NCBI GenBank assembly: GCA_018806985.1
Contig: JADANN010000458.1
Location: forward strand, 4,401,368 to 4,465,367
DNA from: Angiostrongylus vasorum
Lineage: Eukaryota; Nematoda; Chromadorea; Rhabditida; Metastrongylidae
Length of the DNA stretch: 64,000 nucleotides
Direction: 5' to 3'
Shown here: one piece after another, positions 25,201 through 64,000 of the stretch
How positions within the stretch are numbered: the first letter of the stretch is position 1
How the letters are laid out: each line of letters opens with the position of its first letter
Translations under genes and position numbers: made by a program
The notes under the pieces: generated by a model
Databases searched by the model: none
What the model saw: only the letters and a program-made list of their open reading frames with translations
What the model was told of the DNA's origin: nothing

Positions 25201-28200
25201 AGATCTTTACATTATTTTTTGCTCAAGAGAGATAGGCCTTTGGAGCAGGTTCCACATGGTTTTGTTATGAAAATGGTCTCGTACTTTCCACTTTGTTGTA
25301 TTTGAATGTGGATGTATAATGGTGGTCAGTTTGCTACGGAAAAAAGTATAATCATCCAGTGTTTCCAGTCGTAACTGTAGAGTAGAATGGTGACTTCATC
25401 ACAGTATTTTAGCGCTTTGTATATTGTCATCTGCACGCCGACGATGATGAGTCCGACCCAGTGGCTCGAAAGAAGAGAATGGATCAAGCGATTCGTCGTG
25501 CACGGCGAAGTATGGCAGCCAAGACTTGCAAGACTCCTACTGTGAATATGCCTACACTTTCTATGGAATCGATAGAGGCTATAAAGGACTTGGTTGGATT
25601 TGACATCGAAGACATAGCTCAGTACTGGTACCTTAAGAGGAAGAGCCGATGTGGTGTTCCTCTTATACGAAGACTGCAGGTATGGAATACATTTCGATCT
25701 TTAATGGCACCTAAGTCGCATGCTTTTGAAAGGTACTTGTTCTTAACGATGCCACTTTAGCTTAGTCAGAAAGTGTCTCGGACTTCAAACTTCCACACCT
25801 CTGAACTTACACAAGAGGATCAGCAAATTTACGATCAGTTTATAATGAGGCGTGTGAGTCTCGAGACCACAAGATTACTTTGTGAACAACTTAAGAAGCG
25901 TGAGATCCATAAGAGGAGTCATGTGAGTGCAAAATTATGTTATTGTGTTGTTGTTTGTGTTATTTTTTTGTTTTTTGACATGTCTGCTGTTCTGCACTTG
26001 CCATAGAGGTGCTTTTCGGCCGTCAAAATGTGTCTATTTTTTTTCTAGCGAAAGGTGTCCGCAATGCTTTTGTCTGTACTACTCAAGCCTTCATCAGTAG
26101 TTCTGGAAGAAGTCATCGATCACCTTATCGAGAAGGATAAGGAAAAGGTGTGATTTGCATTTGTACTCGTTTTGTTGGCTGTCACATCTTTGTTACGTTA
26201 ATCTCGTAGGTGTTTACTTCACCTGTAACAGTGGAGGGATATCGAGATTTTATTAAACATCCTATGGATATTTCTACTATGAAAAAGAAATTGGAGAAGG
26301 GTAAATATGGTGAGGTTGTCCTTATTTTCACCTTTTGAACCAGAATTTATTTTTGTCAAGAGAACCTTTTCTCCAACTTTTAAATTTTCAGATTCTATAG
26401 CGTCATTGAGAACAGATGTCTTGCTAATGACTGATAATTGTGAGAAGTTCAACCACGAAAATCCTTATTTTTTGCATTATGGTCGAAAATTTCGGAGAAT
26501 TGCCCTAGGACTTTTAGATAAAGAAGAAGATAGAGAGCGATCCCTAGAAAAGTTACTGTCAAATGGATCTGAGCAGTCATTCCTAAACGAAGTATCGCGT
26601 ATAGGTTTGTATGACGTGCTAGAAACGGACATAGTAAAAGAGGAAAGTGAACAGGAATCTGATGTCGAAAAAACTCAGAGGTACCATTAATTAATGAAAA
26701 TTTTGGTCCCAGACTTAAAGATCCTAAACGACTGCTTTGAACTTGTTTTGTTTTTTGAACGGAATTTCTCCTTAGAAACCACCGTATTCGCGTGACAAAA
26801 GATTATTCGACTACTAAGCAAAAAGAAGCAGTGGGCGGTCTGGGGTTGGGTTCTTTCCTAACACCTAAGACCACTGCTGGAGGATTGTTTACTATTAATG
26901 GTGTTACGCAGAAGTCGAAACGGAAAACTAGCCCTTCGGAGAGTATCTCTATTCATAAGAGGCGAAAGAAAGAGGCAGCATCAAGTGGGTTGTGTTGCTT
27001 TTTTTTTGCTAACAACGTGTTATACGTGTTTTTGCCTGTTTTAGTGGAGAAATTCTAGTGTGAAGGTAAATTGTTTTCATTTCTTTGACCGTCTCTTATA
27101 ACATATTACGAAGCCAATTTTTTTATGCACTTTTATAAGCCCTTTTCTTCAGAATATCCGCTGAAGACACTATTTTTGTGACTGATGTGGTTGTTATTTG
27201 TAGTTAACAGCTCATCTCGACAATCTCCGATCCCGAAATTCCTTTCTGCTTCATCGACGAATGCGAGGAGATTGACTCTACGACAACACGGTACAGCGCC
27301 CTTGATGGCCTTTCGTGACAATTCCGTGAAAAGGTTATTTTTATCAGAGTTTTTTTGTCGAAAATATGAAGGTAGGAGGTTTGAGCATATAATAAATGAG
27401 AGTATTCCAGATATTATCATAACCACGCTTGTCATATTAAGATTACGATGTTATTCAATGAGAACAAATCTGTATGTTTAAGTCCATTACCCGCTGATAT
27501 CGCATCATCTGAATCATCAGCCGAGGAGGAAGACGGCCGAACAAACCACCGTAGAGTCCGATTGGGCGATCACGCGAAAATGGACATACAGGTTTGTACA
27601 TTATTTTGATATTCTATGACTTCCCATGCTGGGAGTTAGCTGTTGCGCTGTCGAACATTGTTGGGTTCTGCACTGACCACGTGGTTTCAGGATCTGAGTG
27701 ATTTTGACGGTTACCATCATAATGACCTTGTAGTTGTTGATGGAATCGCTGGGCGAGTAATAGATCCGGTCGATGCTCGAGTTGACGGTGGTCTACCGAG
27801 CGAACTTGTTAGTGAATGCCGCATGTCATCTCATAGGAAGGACTCTCAGATCTGTGTGTATCTCTTTGAGAACGAGAACAAGTGGTATGCTGGATTTCCC
27901 ATAAATGCTTATTTTTTCTTCTATTTTTATACGATCCGTCTGCACGTCTATTGTGCAGGTCTCAGCACTTCCCACATTTGATTCGTTTCCTCGCATCTAT
28001 CATCCACGAAGGTCTTCCAAATTTAAAAATGACATCGGCTGTTGCGTGAGAATTTTTCATTTCATCTCGAACGTCGTAGAATGCTAGTCGAGTCGATTCT
28101 TCCTGGAGTCCTGAGAAAACTGGGTTGGAGCGTTCCGAATTGGATTGTAGAGAGCGATTTTTTCACGCATAAGTCCGGTACCAATTTTCCGAACCCAGAG

Positions 28201-28668
28201 GGATGAGAGGCTTGATCTTGGGGCGAGATCGAACCAGCATCGTGTTGGTGATGATTGGCACCACAACCACAGTGCTGTGCGCCTCTATGCTTACATTTAC
28301 CCGTTTTATTTTCTACGAGAATGCCTTGTATGAAATAAGCCGTATTTTTAATCTACATAGTTACTTATTAGACCAAAATCTATTCATCAGATTTGTTTTC
28401 CCAGTTAGTGAAGAAAAGGACGATGCTTTTAAAATCTGGACGGAACATTAAAGTCAAAAAAAGAAGACGGAATAATCCATGTCACGGAAAGGGAATTGCA
28501 AAACGTGCATTATCGTTATTATGTTAAATAGAACTTTTCAATTGCCTTGTGGTAATATCGTGATTCTTCTGCAGGGGATGGTATCCGTTACGCGATGTTC
28601 GATATCTGAATACAAATGGTGATAACATGTCGTCGTTGTCATCCTTTAAACTCGCCATGAAGTGGTAA
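22285..28668 (+). CDS. lin-49: LIN-49/BRPF-type chromatin reader (EPL, PHD-knuckle-PHD, bromodomain, PWWP), 17 exons
   Basis: BRPF proteins are nuclear scaffolds that tether MYST histone acetyltransferases to chromatin; LIN-49 is the C. elegans member. I assembled 17 exons with continuous phase: 22285-22434, 22710-22874, 23259-23375, 23984-24121, 24360-24530, 24655-24746, 24858-24999, 25413-25679, 25761-25922, 26049-26147, 26210-26309, 26392-26680, 26776-26984, 27204-27333, 27483-27591, 27691-27884, 28575-28668. This gives 875 codons plus TAA. Order: enhancer-of-polycomb-like N-terminus (about 60-144), PHD1 (161-212), zinc knuckle and extended PHD2 (213-325), bromodomain (about 475-570), basic linker, PWWP-like C-terminus (about 781-860). 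ATG 22285 was chosen because a TTTCAG acceptor ends at 22231, fitting spliced-leader trans-splicing, and the only closer upstream ATG (22259) meets TGA at once. The weakest junction is the TTTAAG acceptor before 27483. Intron 16 carries a SINE. The gene lies tail-to-tail with the SLC17-like gene. Confidence 0.93.
23984..24999 (+). other. lin-49: PHD1 - zinc knuckle - extended PHD2 module of the lin-49-like gene
   Basis: Four exons encode the histone-H3-reading double PHD module of BRPF/JADE proteins. PHD1 shows CCVCGDGD, then [11 protein letters not shown], split by an intron from [18 protein letters not shown]. The knuckle follows as [14 protein letters not shown] with [14 protein letters not shown]2 has [22 protein letters not shown]. 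All expected zinc-binding Cys and His positions appear present, so the module should fold. Compared with vertebrate BRPF1 the motif order and spacing are retained (family knowledge, not aligned here). Confidence 0.95.
26049..26520 (+). other. lin-49: Bromodomain of the lin-49-like gene
   Basis: Three exons give an acetyl-lysine-reading bromodomain. [20 protein letters not shown] supplies the ZA-loop end, with the PMD motif, followed by [12 protein letters not shown] and then [19 protein letters not shown]. The acetyl-lysine-anchoring Asn of the BC loop is the N in FNHEN, preceded by the usual NC. The exon before (26049-26147) supplies helix Z. The split codon at 26309/26392 encodes Asp. Confidence 0.93.
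27691..28668 (+). other. lin-49: Divergent PWWP-like C-terminus of the lin-49-like gene
   Basis: Two exons encode the final ~95 residues. The region keeps [18 protein letters not shown] (the PWWP entry strand, where most members have an LVWAK-like motif) and ends [16 protein letters not shown] joined across intron 16 to [11 protein letters not shown]. The join makes the W-x-W seen in BRPF PWWP domains and strongly supports the intron. The usual PWWP tetrapeptide region is divergent, so methyl-lysine binding cannot be assumed. Confidence 0.75.
27960..28290 (-). repeat. SINE family R3 inside intron 16 of lin-49
   Basis: On the minus strand the copy starts with a tRNA-like head (GGTTCGATCTC B box near 28225), then the AAATTGGTACCGGACTTATG centre and a tail region complementary to CATCTATCATCCACGAAGG. 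It splits the last two exons of the gene without disturbing either splice site. Confidence 0.78.
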
Positions 28669-30903
28669 GCATTAGCTATCAAGGTTATTAAATACTTCAT
28701 ATGCAACATTTCATGGCTGGTACCAGTTTTTCGATAGTTTTTATGGCGTGTTTGCGCATTGTCTCCATTGTATTAACATCGTGTTTTACCTGAAAGATGA
28801 GACGACGAAAACCTTAGAATTAGCCTAAACATTCGAACCTTTGTGTGGGTTAATTCTGTGCAGTGTGAAGTATGAATTTTGTCTTGCGAATTGAGAGACT
28901 TAATGAGCCATCATTGACTTAACCATTGCTACAGCTCAGAAAATATATGCTATGAGCATAGTGAACGAAGTGGATGACTCTCCTAACACCAGCATTTTGA
29001 ATATTGCATTTCGCTTAGGACTTGGAATATCAAGTCAAGGAAGCTGTTTCTGTTAAGTTATTTCATTCTACCAACGGTTTTAAACATTGGATCCTGATAA
29101 GCCTTATGCTCAATATTTGCTGTTGGTATTTATTTGCTGCATTTAGGCAGAAGAAAATGCTCGACATGTATAGTAATAAGCAAACAATGTCGTCACGATG
29201 ACTCGATTTTCAGCGTCGCCGGTTGCCATCCCATTTTACCAAATCTCGCCTCATCCACTTTTTTTTTCTTAGGTAACGTGGTTACCAAATGTCCTGCGGG
29301 GTGCACAACATGTGCAGTTATGTAATTCAATGAAGAGAAGTGTGAGCTTATCATTTGGTGTCTTATGTTGTGAATTAAAATGTCCGGAAGAAGTGTAATA
29401 TGTAATAAATGTAACGTCGTTGTGAAGCCAAAGCTCTTATTGCTGTTGTTTTAAGACTTCAAATCTGCCATTTCATTTTGTGGCATAGCATTGTCTTTGA
29501 TGGTCTCATTCTAATCTGATTTATTGATTTCCTAACCCGATGTTCGTTTTATTGTTAAGTATTGCTACAACTCAGCATAGTTTTGCAACATAGTTCATAC
29601 GTTGAGCTCTCTAACCTGATGTGGACTATGTATTTATGTTGTTGTTTCACGTGTACAAATTATACGCTAAACTGGATTTGATTTATGTATAAAACTGAAG
29701 TAACTTACACAGTGAACATTACCCGTATGTAGATTATTGTGCTATAACATGAAATAAGTGGAAAAGGTGGGGGAAGTAAGTCGCAACGGGGAAGCTTGTC
29801 AATTACGACTTTGACTCGTTGGCATTCTTTGCGATGCTACTTGACCGAGATCTGCTGCTGATGAAAAGTTTTTTGCGTACGGAAACTTCATCGCGAGTTG
29901 ACAACGAAGATGTTGACGTTTCGCGTGAGAGCTGAAACCTTGAGACAGTTATTCATGACAGAACTCCTAAACGGTGCTGAGGTTGTGCTGTTAGAAGTAC
30001 AGTAAGACACCAACTATCATTAGGTGTTTGGTGGTAGGGCATTTTAAGACTCTTATATTGAAGCTATGGGAGTGGCCAATGTGGCCTCATAGATTTTATT
30101 TCCTCTCCGGGTGCCTTATTTTAACACATAGAACTGTTTTCCCACACTTATTGTTGTCGGTTGGTAGCCTATCGAATGCAGATGCTGTGATGGGCGTCGT
30201 CCAGGGAACGGCGTCTTAATAACTCCTCACTTAATTTCAAATTTTGCGGCTATAGACTACTGCTTTCGAAGAGAGTGTGGCAAGTGGAGAGGCACTGAAA
30301 TGCCTTTGCCTCGAAGAACAGGTATCGCATGAAGTCATCATTTTTGACAAGGAATTTGTTGTTTCCTAACTTTCAATCGTCACGGTGAGTTTTGGATATT
30401 ATGTGGGGTGGGAGGATATCAAGACCATAAGGAAAACATCGTAATGGTTCCTGCAGAAATACAACTTCATTAAATGCTGACCGCAGTATGAGGGTATGGT
30501 GGACGAGTTTTTTTGGCTACACACAAGAGTTGTATGTGCATCAGAAATAGTGGGGGCTGTACAGAAGAACGTAAAGCATAGATAGAATAAGTGAATAGCA
30601 GACGTTCTTACAAACCACAGAGGAGAACCGATTCAAAGAACGTAAATCACAATAGGGAGGGCGGAGCTAACTAATAACCGCTGGAGTGACCGGTATGAAC
30701 TCCATGAGTGTCACAGTGAGCACAATGAAAAATTGTGTCTTGGCAAGACTATTAAAATTATGTGGTTTTGAACGCAATCATATACCACTCAGGCGTGTTC
30801 GAGGACTTCTTCTGTATTATTTAACCATCTAGCTCTTCTTTTCTTGCCGCGCAGAATTACTTTGCTCTATAGATATTCACATTACCATATTCTAAGTTAA
30901 GGA
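28669..30903. other. Convergent intergenic region
   Basis: Holds the 3' untranslated regions of lin-49 (plus) and the SLC17-like gene (minus). AATAAA occurs at 29404-29409 on the plus strand, and TTTATT near 30095 (AATAAA on the minus strand), but neither is proven as a cleavage signal. No repeat family of this window is present, unlike most of the surrounding DNA. Confidence 0.5.
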
Positions 30904-59135
<28,232 letters not shown>

Positions 59136-59475
59136 TAAATTTCAAAAATCCAAAGATTAACTATAGGAAGGAGTGCCTTGCAATCACGCCTGATCTCACC
59201 ATACCTAGGATTCATTTCATCAAATGACACATGCACATTTCTCACACATGTAAGATCTATGCGGATGGTCTCTCTAACAGTAAGCGGAAGACTTTAAGGG
59301 ACAAAACAATATTTCTTAAAAAAGAAACCGCTATCCTTGCGATTGCAACTCAGGTTCCCAGTTCTTCTGCTGAAGGTGTTATGAAAATATTAGGCTACGT
59401 AGATTTCGCAATAATTTGACCCCATTCAATCTCTGAAGAAAGCGAAACCGCCTGAAGTTTTCCCACTGTTGAATA
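59136..59475 (+). mobile_element. Penelope-like remnant directly upstream of the SLC17 first coding exon
   Basis: Plus strand reads NFKNPKINYRKECLAITPDL from about 59138, the PLE nuclease end, followed by about 230 bp of 3' sequence and a degraded CTGAAGAAAGCGAAACC motif near 59432. Its boundary coincides within a few bases with ATG 59135 of the transporter exon, which makes that start codon suspect. Confidence 0.65.
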
Positions 59476-61549
59476 AATATGTCTTCTAATGCAAACACCT
59501 CTTGTCTGCCCAAGGGAAGTATTGTCACAAAAAATCTCGTTTTCCCATGGAAAACATGAAGCAGTGCATTAGAATCCTATCAAATGTAAAGCGAGGAGAA
59601 GGTCAACATTGTATTCATCGTCATTTGTTATCACAACAGTTCGTTTAAAATTAATGAGTAGTGCTCGAACGCGGCTGATAATAGAAGTCTTGTCCAGCTT
59701 TTCGTTCCTTCTAAAGGGAATTCTCAACAGATGAAAGCAGATAGAATTACGATTCAAGCAAAAATTTAGAAACTGACGTAGTCAGATCGAAAGTAGTTGG
59801 TTCGTATTTTGTGGCACCAAGATAATTGGCTTATTTAGTCAACTTTTGATTTGCACAAATGCTGCGTGAGTCAAATTTCCTCAATGGCAGGGGCAATTTT
59901 TTACATTAAATATAAAGAAAAGGAACGGAAACAGTAAGCTCACCTGCCTCACTAGACGCATACAGTGAGGCTGTTCTTGACGGAATAGGGCGATCGTCAT
60001 TAAGGTCTGAAGAAAGTGTGTAGAATGTTGAATATTAGATAGGTATGAAACACTTGTGTGTTAAATTTGTGAGATGTCTATAGCCGAAGATAAAGCCAAG
60101 GGAATTTATATTTAGGAGTACGTATAGCGTGTCTAATGCTCCCCACTGATTTGAACAACGCCCTAACAAAAATTATTGAAAGCAATCCTATCTGACATTT
60201 AACCTTTCTCCGGTGTTCAATTCGCCTCGACCCGTTGGTTGGGTTCTGATGCCCAAAGAATGATTGGGACATGTCCAATACGAAGTTCATCCAATGTCGT
60301 CGGTTTATCTTCATGGCGCTGGCAAGCGTAGCACAGTATTTTTTTCGTTTTTTTTGTCTCCATGAGAAACGGAATCTCTCAACATTCACTCTCATTCCGA
60401 ACAAATAATTGGTAGGTGGTCAACAACACGTATAGAGTAATGGATAAAGAAGCTAAACTGTGGTTCAAGGTCATCGATGTTCATATTGTTTAATTCAAAG
60501 AGCAGGCACGGCTTCCTCATACTGAGAAATACGGTGAACCTTGTGGAGCTGCAATAATGGCAGTTCACGAAATTACTTCGGTCCTGCTACAACAATCCAC
60601 TCCTGCCTAAGTTTACCTGGTCAAAATGAGTAGACTGGGAAGTTATTCGGAAGACTAAGAAGGATCATTGGGTGAATTTGGATTGGTTTGAAAAGCGCTA
60701 AATCATATTGCTATATCTTTGCTTTCGAAAGAGCGATCATTCAAAGCCGGTTGACAATCGGAAGAGCGACAACGAACGTTTAGAAAAAGCCGTTCAAGAA
60801 ATGTTCAGTTAACATTTAACAGGAAGGAACAAAAACAAAAAAAGGAATTCAGACAACAGAAAGAGACGAAGTCGAAAATTTTCTGACAGAGAGAGTTTGA
60901 AGAAAAACAAAACAACGTGCATCTTAAGAAGACGATCAATTTCCAGACGTGGAAAGTTTAATCCAACAAATTAAAACTAAAACCAAACGAAATAAGGACA
61001 TGTCAAAGGAATTAAAAACCACCACTGAAAAAAACAAAGCGGAGATACCTATTCGAAAAATCGTCTTCTCCGGTGGTGGATCCAGGCTGGTCGATCTATC
61101 AACACGAGACATCATCAAATCAGTAATGGAAAGGTGGGCGGTGCTATCGGAAGGCAAGTGAAATGGAGAACGCCGTTAGGCCACACCAGTTCATCGCAGT
61201 GTTAGAATAAGGTGAAAGACAGTCGTCTGAGAGGAAATATGGAATTATTAATTTGCACTGAAACCACAGAACTACAGCAGAAAACGGCTCAAACGGGTAA
61301 ATAACAAAGTACAAAAAGTGTTGAAACAAATACCTTAACGCAAGAATACGATAAAAAGATAATCATTAGCTGAACGGAGCGGTAGAAATGACCTGCAAAA
61401 CACATAACCGTTCGCTGATTTGATACCGCGCAGTGTACTAAGTAATCCATCTTTTCTTTCGGCAGACCCCTTTTACTATGGCGGTTCCTAGGTGAAGCCA
61501 ATTTTCAGCAAACAGCACCGCTATGCATTAAATTCAAGTTCTGCAGGCA
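59476..61549. other. Upstream of the SLC17-like gene, nothing firm
   Basis: May contain the promoter and a possible non-coding or short first exon of the transporter gene. The only notable ORF is the lysine-rich stretch near 61.0 kb. Confidence 0.45.
60949..61161 (+). other. Lysine-rich open stretch, unrecognised
   Basis: A 70-codon frame with many Lys and Glu codons (IKTKTKRNKDMSKELKTTTE) followed by IVFSGGGSRLVDLSTRDIIK. I do not recognise it. It is AT-rich and may simply reflect composition. No splice signals or repeats tie it to a gene. Confidence 0.15.
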
Positions 61550-61675
61550 TTTCCTCCACTACGGCACGTAGTTAAACAACATACTGTAGGTTCAAACAAT
61601 GAAATCCTAGAAGTTTTCTTCTATTTGCCCAGAATAACACGACGTAACGAAGGAGCTGAGACTTCAAAAAGCTCC

Positions 61676-61748
61676 AGCAACGTAGGGGGCTCGAACCCCA
61701 GACCGTTAGATTAGAAGCTTAACGCTCTGCGAACTGAGCAAACAAGCC
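61676..61748 (-). pseudogene. tRNA-like relic, anticodon loop CTTCTAA
   Basis: Diverged member of the same tRNA family (GCTCAGTTCGCAGAGCG, GGGGTTCGAGCCCCC). The loop would give anticodon TCT (Arg), but the stem TTAAG/TCTAA is broken and the acceptor does not pair. Confidence 0.6.
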
Positions 61749-61959
61749 ACACATGCCTTCCCAATGGCGGTACCTACGCAAAGCCAACCTTCAGCATAAA
61801 GCTTAACTCTGCATTAAACTCGAATTCTGTCAGAATTTCTTGTACTGTCGCGTATACTAGCACCACAGTCTAGGTCTAAACTATGAAATACCTCCTGTTT
61901 CCCTCCATTCGTCCAGAACAACTCGATCTAACGTATGAGATGAGACTGCAAAAGCGTCA

Positions 61960-62032
61960 TTCCCGTAGGGGGACTCGAACACCAGACTGTTAGATTAAAA
62001 GTCTAACGCTCTGCCAACTGAGCTAGCGAGGC
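61960..62032 (-). pseudogene. tRNA-Lys(UUU)-like pseudogene at the start of the array
   Basis: Clear D and anticodon arms (GTTAGACTTTTAATCTAAC), but the 3' strand of the acceptor reads ACGGGAA, no longer pairing with GCCTCGC at its end, and the T stem is AGTCTGG-changed. Confidence 0.65.
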
Positions 62033-62171
62033 CCACATGCTTCTCCAATCACGCTACCAACGCAAGGCAGTCTTCGGTTTAAAGCAGTCGAAACCGCGAA
62101 ACACCTACTGCTTTCTTCTGTCCGCAGAGAATAACTCGATACAAGGTATGAGCCGAGACTGCAAAAATTTC

Positions 62172-62245
62172 AGCCCCGTAGGGGACTTCGAACCCCTGAC
62201 CGTTAGATTAAAAGTCTAACGCTCTACCAACTGAGCTAAAGAGGC
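62172..62245 (-). tRNA. tRNA-Lys(UUU), array copy with imperfect acceptor and T arm
   Basis: Same arms as the 62687 copy, anticodon TTT at 62210-62212. The acceptor is GCCTCTT against ACGGGGC, so pair 6-67 is lost. The T arm reads GGTTCGAAGTCCCC, with an inserted A in the loop. A T5 run follows at 62163-62167. Possibly still transcribed. Confidence 0.6.
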
Positions 62246-62686
62246 CCACATCCTTCTCCAATCACGCTACCAACGCAAGGCAATCTTCGGTTTAAAGCAG
62301 AATAACTCTATACAACGTATGAGCTGAGACTGCAAAAGGTTCAGTCCCGTAGGGGTACTAGAACGCTAACGATGGCCACATGCTTCTCCAATCACGCTAC
62401 CAACGCAAGGCAATCTTCGGTTTAAAGCAGTCGAAGCCACGAAATACCTACTGCTTTCTTCTGTCCGCAGAGAATAACTCGATACAACGTATGAGCTGAG
62501 ACTGCAAAAGGTTCAGTGCCGTAGGGGGACTAGAACGCTAACGATGCCCACATGCTTCTCCAATCACGCTACCAACGCAAGGCAATCTTCGGTTCAAAGC
62601 AGTCGAAACCACGAAACACCTACTGCTTTCTTATGTCCGCAGAGAATAACTCGATACAAGGTATGAGCCGAGACTGCAAAAATTTC

Positions 62687-62760
62687 AGCCCCGTAGGGGG
62701 ACTCGAACCCCTGACCGTTAGATTAAAAGTCTAACGCTCTACCAACTGAGCTAACGAGGC
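62687..62760 (-). tRNA. tRNA-Lys(UUU), array copy
   Basis: The best cloverleaf in the array. Acceptor GCCTCGT pairs with ACGGGGC (one G-U), the D arm has TAGCTCAGTTGG (A box), and the anticodon stem TTAGA/TCTAA holds loop CTTTTAA with anticodon TTT (62725-62727). The B box is GGTTCGAGTCC. The T loop has one extra base (8 nt if the stem is AGGGG/CCCCT). A TTTTT run follows, a likely Pol III terminator. Could be a gene or a tRNA-derived satellite unit; function is uncertain. Confidence 0.7.
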
Positions 62761-63927
62761 CCACATGCTTCTCCAATCACGCTACCAACGCAAAGCCAAT
62801 CTTCGGTTTAAAGCAGTCGAAACCGCGAAACACCTACTGCTTTCTTCTGTTCGCAGAGAATAACTCGATACAACGTATGAGCTGAGACTGCAAAAAGTTC
62901 AGTGCCGTAGGGGACTAGAACGCTAACGATGAGCACATGCTTCTCCAATCACGCTACCAACGCAAGGCAATCTTCGGTTTAAAGCAGTCGAAACCGCGAA
63001 ACACCTACTGCTTTCTTCTGTTCGCAGAGAATAACTCGATACAACGTATGAGCTGAGACTGCAAAAAGTTCAGTGCCGTAGGGGACTAGAACGCTAACGA
63101 TGCCCACATGCTTCTCCAATCACGCTACCAACGCAAGGCAATCTTCGGTTTAAAGCAGTCGAAACCGCGAAACACCTACTGCTTTCTTCTGTTCGCAGAG
63201 AATAACTCGATACAACGTATGAGCTGAGACTGCAAAAGTTCAGTGCCGTAGGGGACTAGAACGCTAACGATGCCCACATGCTTCTCCAATCACGCTACCA
63301 ACGCAAGGCAATCTTCGGTTTAAAGCAGTCGAAACCGCGAAACACCTACTGCTTTCTTCTGTTCGCAGAGAATAACTCGATACAACGTATGAGCTGAGAC
63401 TGCAAAAAGGTTCAGTGCCGTAGGGGGACTAGAACGCTAACGATGCCCACATGCTTCTCCAATCACGCTACCAACGCAAGGCAATCTTCGGTTTAAAGCA
63501 GTCGAAACCGCGAAACACCTACTGCTTTCTTCTGTTCGCAGAGAATAACTCGATACAACGTATGAGCTGAGACTGCAAAAGTTCAGTGCCGTAGGGGACT
63601 AGAACGCTAACGATGCCCACATGCTTCTCCAATCACGCTACCAACGCAAGGCAATCTTCGGTTTAAAGCAGTCGAAACCGCGAAACACCTACTGCTTTCT
63701 TCTGTCCGCAGAGAATAACTCGATACAAGGTATGAGCTGAGACTGCAAAAAGTTCAGTGCCGTAGGGGACTAGAACGCTAACGATGCCCACATGCTTCTC
63801 CAATCACGCTACCAACGCAAGGCAATCTTCGGTTTAAAGCAGTCGAAACCGCGAAACACCTACTGCTTTCTTCTGTTCGCAGAGAATAACTCGATACAAG
63901 GTATGAGCCGAGACTGCAAAAATTTCA

Positions 63928-63999
63928 GCCCCGTAGGGAGACTCGAACCCCTGACCGTTAGATTAAAGTCTAACGCTCTACCAACTGAGCTAACGAGGC
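63928..63999 (-). pseudogene. tRNA-Lys-like pseudogene with six-base anticodon loop
   Basis: Same unit at the window edge, but the anticodon loop has lost one base (GATTAAAGTC in the plus strand, where other copies have one more A), so no normal anticodon exists. The T arm also carries TCTCCC. Confidence 0.7.
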
Positions 64000-64000
64000 C

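Larger units (their letters stand above)
61550..64000 (-). repeat. Tandem array of a tRNA-Lys(UUU)-bearing unit, running off the window end
   Basis: From 62034 the same unit (CACATGCTTCTCCAATCACG start) recurs at 62034, 62247, 62377, 62549, 62762, 62934, 63105, 63275, 63448, 63618 and 63789, eleven starts. Spacings are about 213 bp for units with a whole tRNA-Lys-like gene and about 170-173 bp for units that lack its anticodon arm; one unit of 130 bp has a further deletion. Diverged units lie at 61550-62033. Each unit keeps a T5 run just after the tRNA-like part on the minus strand. Confidence 0.93.

Noticed and set aside
62037..62734. 60-codon ORFs recurring in the array
   Set aside because: They recur only because the unit recurs, and they run through the tRNA-like gene.
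61550..64000. CRISPR-like array
   Set aside because: Regularly spaced repeats, but the whole unit (~171 bp) repeats with no unique spacers, the unit is a tRNA satellite, and the genome is eukaryotic.

Overview
The window is metazoan nuclear DNA, best explained as a strongylid (hookworm-like) nematode. Coding exons are short, obey GT-AG, and use T-rich TTTCAG or TTTTAG acceptors. The two genes I can rebuild are a nematode LIN-49/BRPF-type chromatin reader and an SLC17-type transporter. Most of the remaining DNA is retroelement debris of the RTE, Penelope-like and tRNA-SINE kinds. The species call is an inference; no database was searched.

Layout. 1-9150: almost featureless, with two copies of a ~380-bp dispersed repeat (R1), one SINE head and two exon-like ORFs without a clear gene. 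9165-21490: retroelement cluster with a nearly full-length RTE (9165-12451), fold-back repeats (R2), a Penelope-like 3' end (14275-15080), an RTE 3' fragment (16610-17310), a complete RTE with a perfect 12-bp target-site duplication (17489-20881) and a SINE. 22285-28668 (+): a complete 17-exon lin-49/BRPF gene of 875 codons with every intron phase consistent. 28669-30903: tail-to-tail intergenic gap. 30904-59135 (-): a complete 11-exon SLC17-like transporter gene of about 501 codons, whose introns hold nearly all the other repeats, including two rearranged RTE copies in the same orientation as the gene. 59136-61640: Penelope remnant and unannotated DNA. 61550-64000: a tandem array built on a tRNA-Lys(UUU) unit, continuing past the window edge, in which a variant that has lost the anticodon arm has been amplified.

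The two cellular genes have no evident functional link: one reads histone marks, the other moves organic anions across a membrane. The rest reads as a retroelement record. An RTE machinery (endonuclease plus reverse transcriptase) and a Penelope machinery (GIY-YIG endonuclease) are present as decaying copies. Several tRNA-headed SINE families share a central domain, one SINE is inserted into a Penelope copy with its own duplication, and several families sit as head-to-head inverted pairs. I found no CRISPR array, operon or prokaryotic system. The most unusual objects are the tRNA-Lys array with its armless derivative and the inverted Penelope ends with hammerhead-like cores.
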